Source: Istiophorus platypterus
Taxonomy: Eukaryota > Chordata > Actinopteri > Istiophoriformes > Istiophoridae
Direction of reading: 5' to 3'
NCBI GenBank assembly: GCA_016859345.1
Contig: CM029121.1
Span: forward strand, 1,312,329-1,376,328
Length of the DNA: 64,000 bases
The notes under the pieces were generated by a model. That model had not been told where the DNA came from, did not search any database, and saw only the letters and a program-made list of their open reading frames with translations. Both the position numbers and the translations under genes were made by a program. Shown piece after piece: positions 63,120 to 64,000 of this stretch. Position 1 is the first letter of the stretch. Each line of letters opens with the position of its first letter.

Positions 63120-64000
63120 TTTATTGGTGGGTATTTACATTTGAGATTATTACACTGCTATCATACATTGTATACTGTATCTTGGAAGGAAGTCTAAAAC
63201 AGTTTGCATATAACTGGTTGTTGCAGCAGCACTTTATCCTCTTGTGACTTTTCAGTTTAATGATTGTGTTGGACGCAAGCTGCCACAGATATTACCTTTG
63301 GTTCAAAAACCCCTTCTTTGAAGCACTGCTTTGCATAGACAGGATAGACACAGTTTCAGAGATGAAGAGAAAGGAGATTTAAAAAAATCACTAAGAGGAG
63401 AAGAGGTGTACATTCACAAGTTTAAAAAAGTTTCATAAATTAGTGCATCAAGCTCAGAGGGACGGCCTGTAGCTTGCTGAAGGCTGACTGACTTCAGACA
63501 ATTAGATCTGTGCAGCAGGTTAGAGAAACATGATGAGTATGAAATGAAAAGTGTTGTGAAAAAGTAGGATGATTGAATGCAACACTTCACTATTACTTGA
63601 AATGTTGCAGGAAAAAGACTTCATTCCAGACCAAATATAACTCAAACTTCTGACATACACAGGATGTTTTAAGAGAAGCAAAGTCAGCCTCTCCTTCAAC
63701 ATAGCCACTCAATAAACATAGCCTGAAAAAGCTATACATCTCTAGGAGCTACATGGTTATGCAAGTTGTTCAAACTATCCCAAGGACATCAGAGTCCAAA
63801 ACAGAACAGAGGTCCTTCAGACAGGTGATTGTGTTTCTTATCCAGGGACAATAGGGTTCCCTATGTTACAAGGTCACTGGACACAATGGTACATTGTTTG
63901 AAGACTAAAAGAACAGGGACTCTACTGAAGGCTAACTTTACTAACATGTACCATAAAATCAAGTTGAAATCATTAATGAGCCAAGTCTCAAAACAGGCAC
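63120..64000 (-). other. Probable 3' UTR of a further minus-strand gene
   Basis: A minus-strand AATAAA (63125-63120) is followed to the right by at least 880 bp without coding potential, as expected of a long 3' UTR whose gene lies beyond the window. In human, the gene beside VPS4A on that side is SNTB2; that identity here is only a guess from synteny. Confidence 0.35.

Overview
The window is a piece of a vertebrate nuclear genome, almost certainly a ray-finned (teleost) fish. Genes are split by short-to-medium introns with GT/AG borders. Intergenic DNA is AT-rich and full of microsatellites and decayed transposons of types common in fish (Tc1-like, tRNA-derived SINE, non-LTR, retrovirus-like). 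The proteins are clear orthologues of human FANCA, SLC10A3, CHMP1A, CDK10 and VPS4A. There are no prokaryotic features.

Layout, left to right. 751-11110 (minus): 5' half of fanca, leaving the window on the left; twelve exons were placed by hand and one short exon was not found. 11111-11480: fanca promoter with four copies of a 45-bp tandem repeat and CCAAT boxes. 11.5-17.3 kb: gene-free, with repeats, a perfect 51-bp palindrome and an internally deleted Tc1-like transposon. 18232-19617 (minus): intronless slc10a3 in a CpG-rich patch. 20-23.9 kb: gene-free. 25420-32920 (minus): chmp1a, seven coding exons. 33564-36388 (plus): a short CHMP4/Snf7-like gene, head-to-head with chmp1a. 38806-39011 (plus): an exon carrying a PxIxIT-type motif, probably spata33. 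40.4-43.8 kb (minus): wreck of an endogenous retrovirus-like element. 45.8-46.5 kb: long CT/TA/TATG microsatellite. 46.5-47.5 kb: fragments of two non-LTR retrotransposons. 47758-54872 (plus): cdk10, thirteen exons. 57401-62490 (minus): vps4a, eleven exons, tail-to-tail with cdk10. 63.1-64 kb: probably the 3' UTR of another minus-strand gene.

Three genes belong to one machine: chmp1a and the CHMP4-like gene encode ESCRT-III subunits, and vps4a encodes the ATPase that disassembles ESCRT-III filaments. The order chmp1a - (spata33) - cdk10 and the nearby fanca match human 16q24.3; VPS4A is also on human chromosome 16, but further away (16q22). The most unusual item is the CHMP4-like gene. It keeps the CHMP4 N-terminal basic segment, the acidic linker and the C-terminal Bro1/ALIX-binding helix, but lacks about 27 residues from the core long helix inside one uninterrupted exon, plus about 7 more upstream.

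Human comparisons were made from memory of those proteins and exon sizes, without a database search. Exon borders were read directly from the sequence and checked for reading phase.
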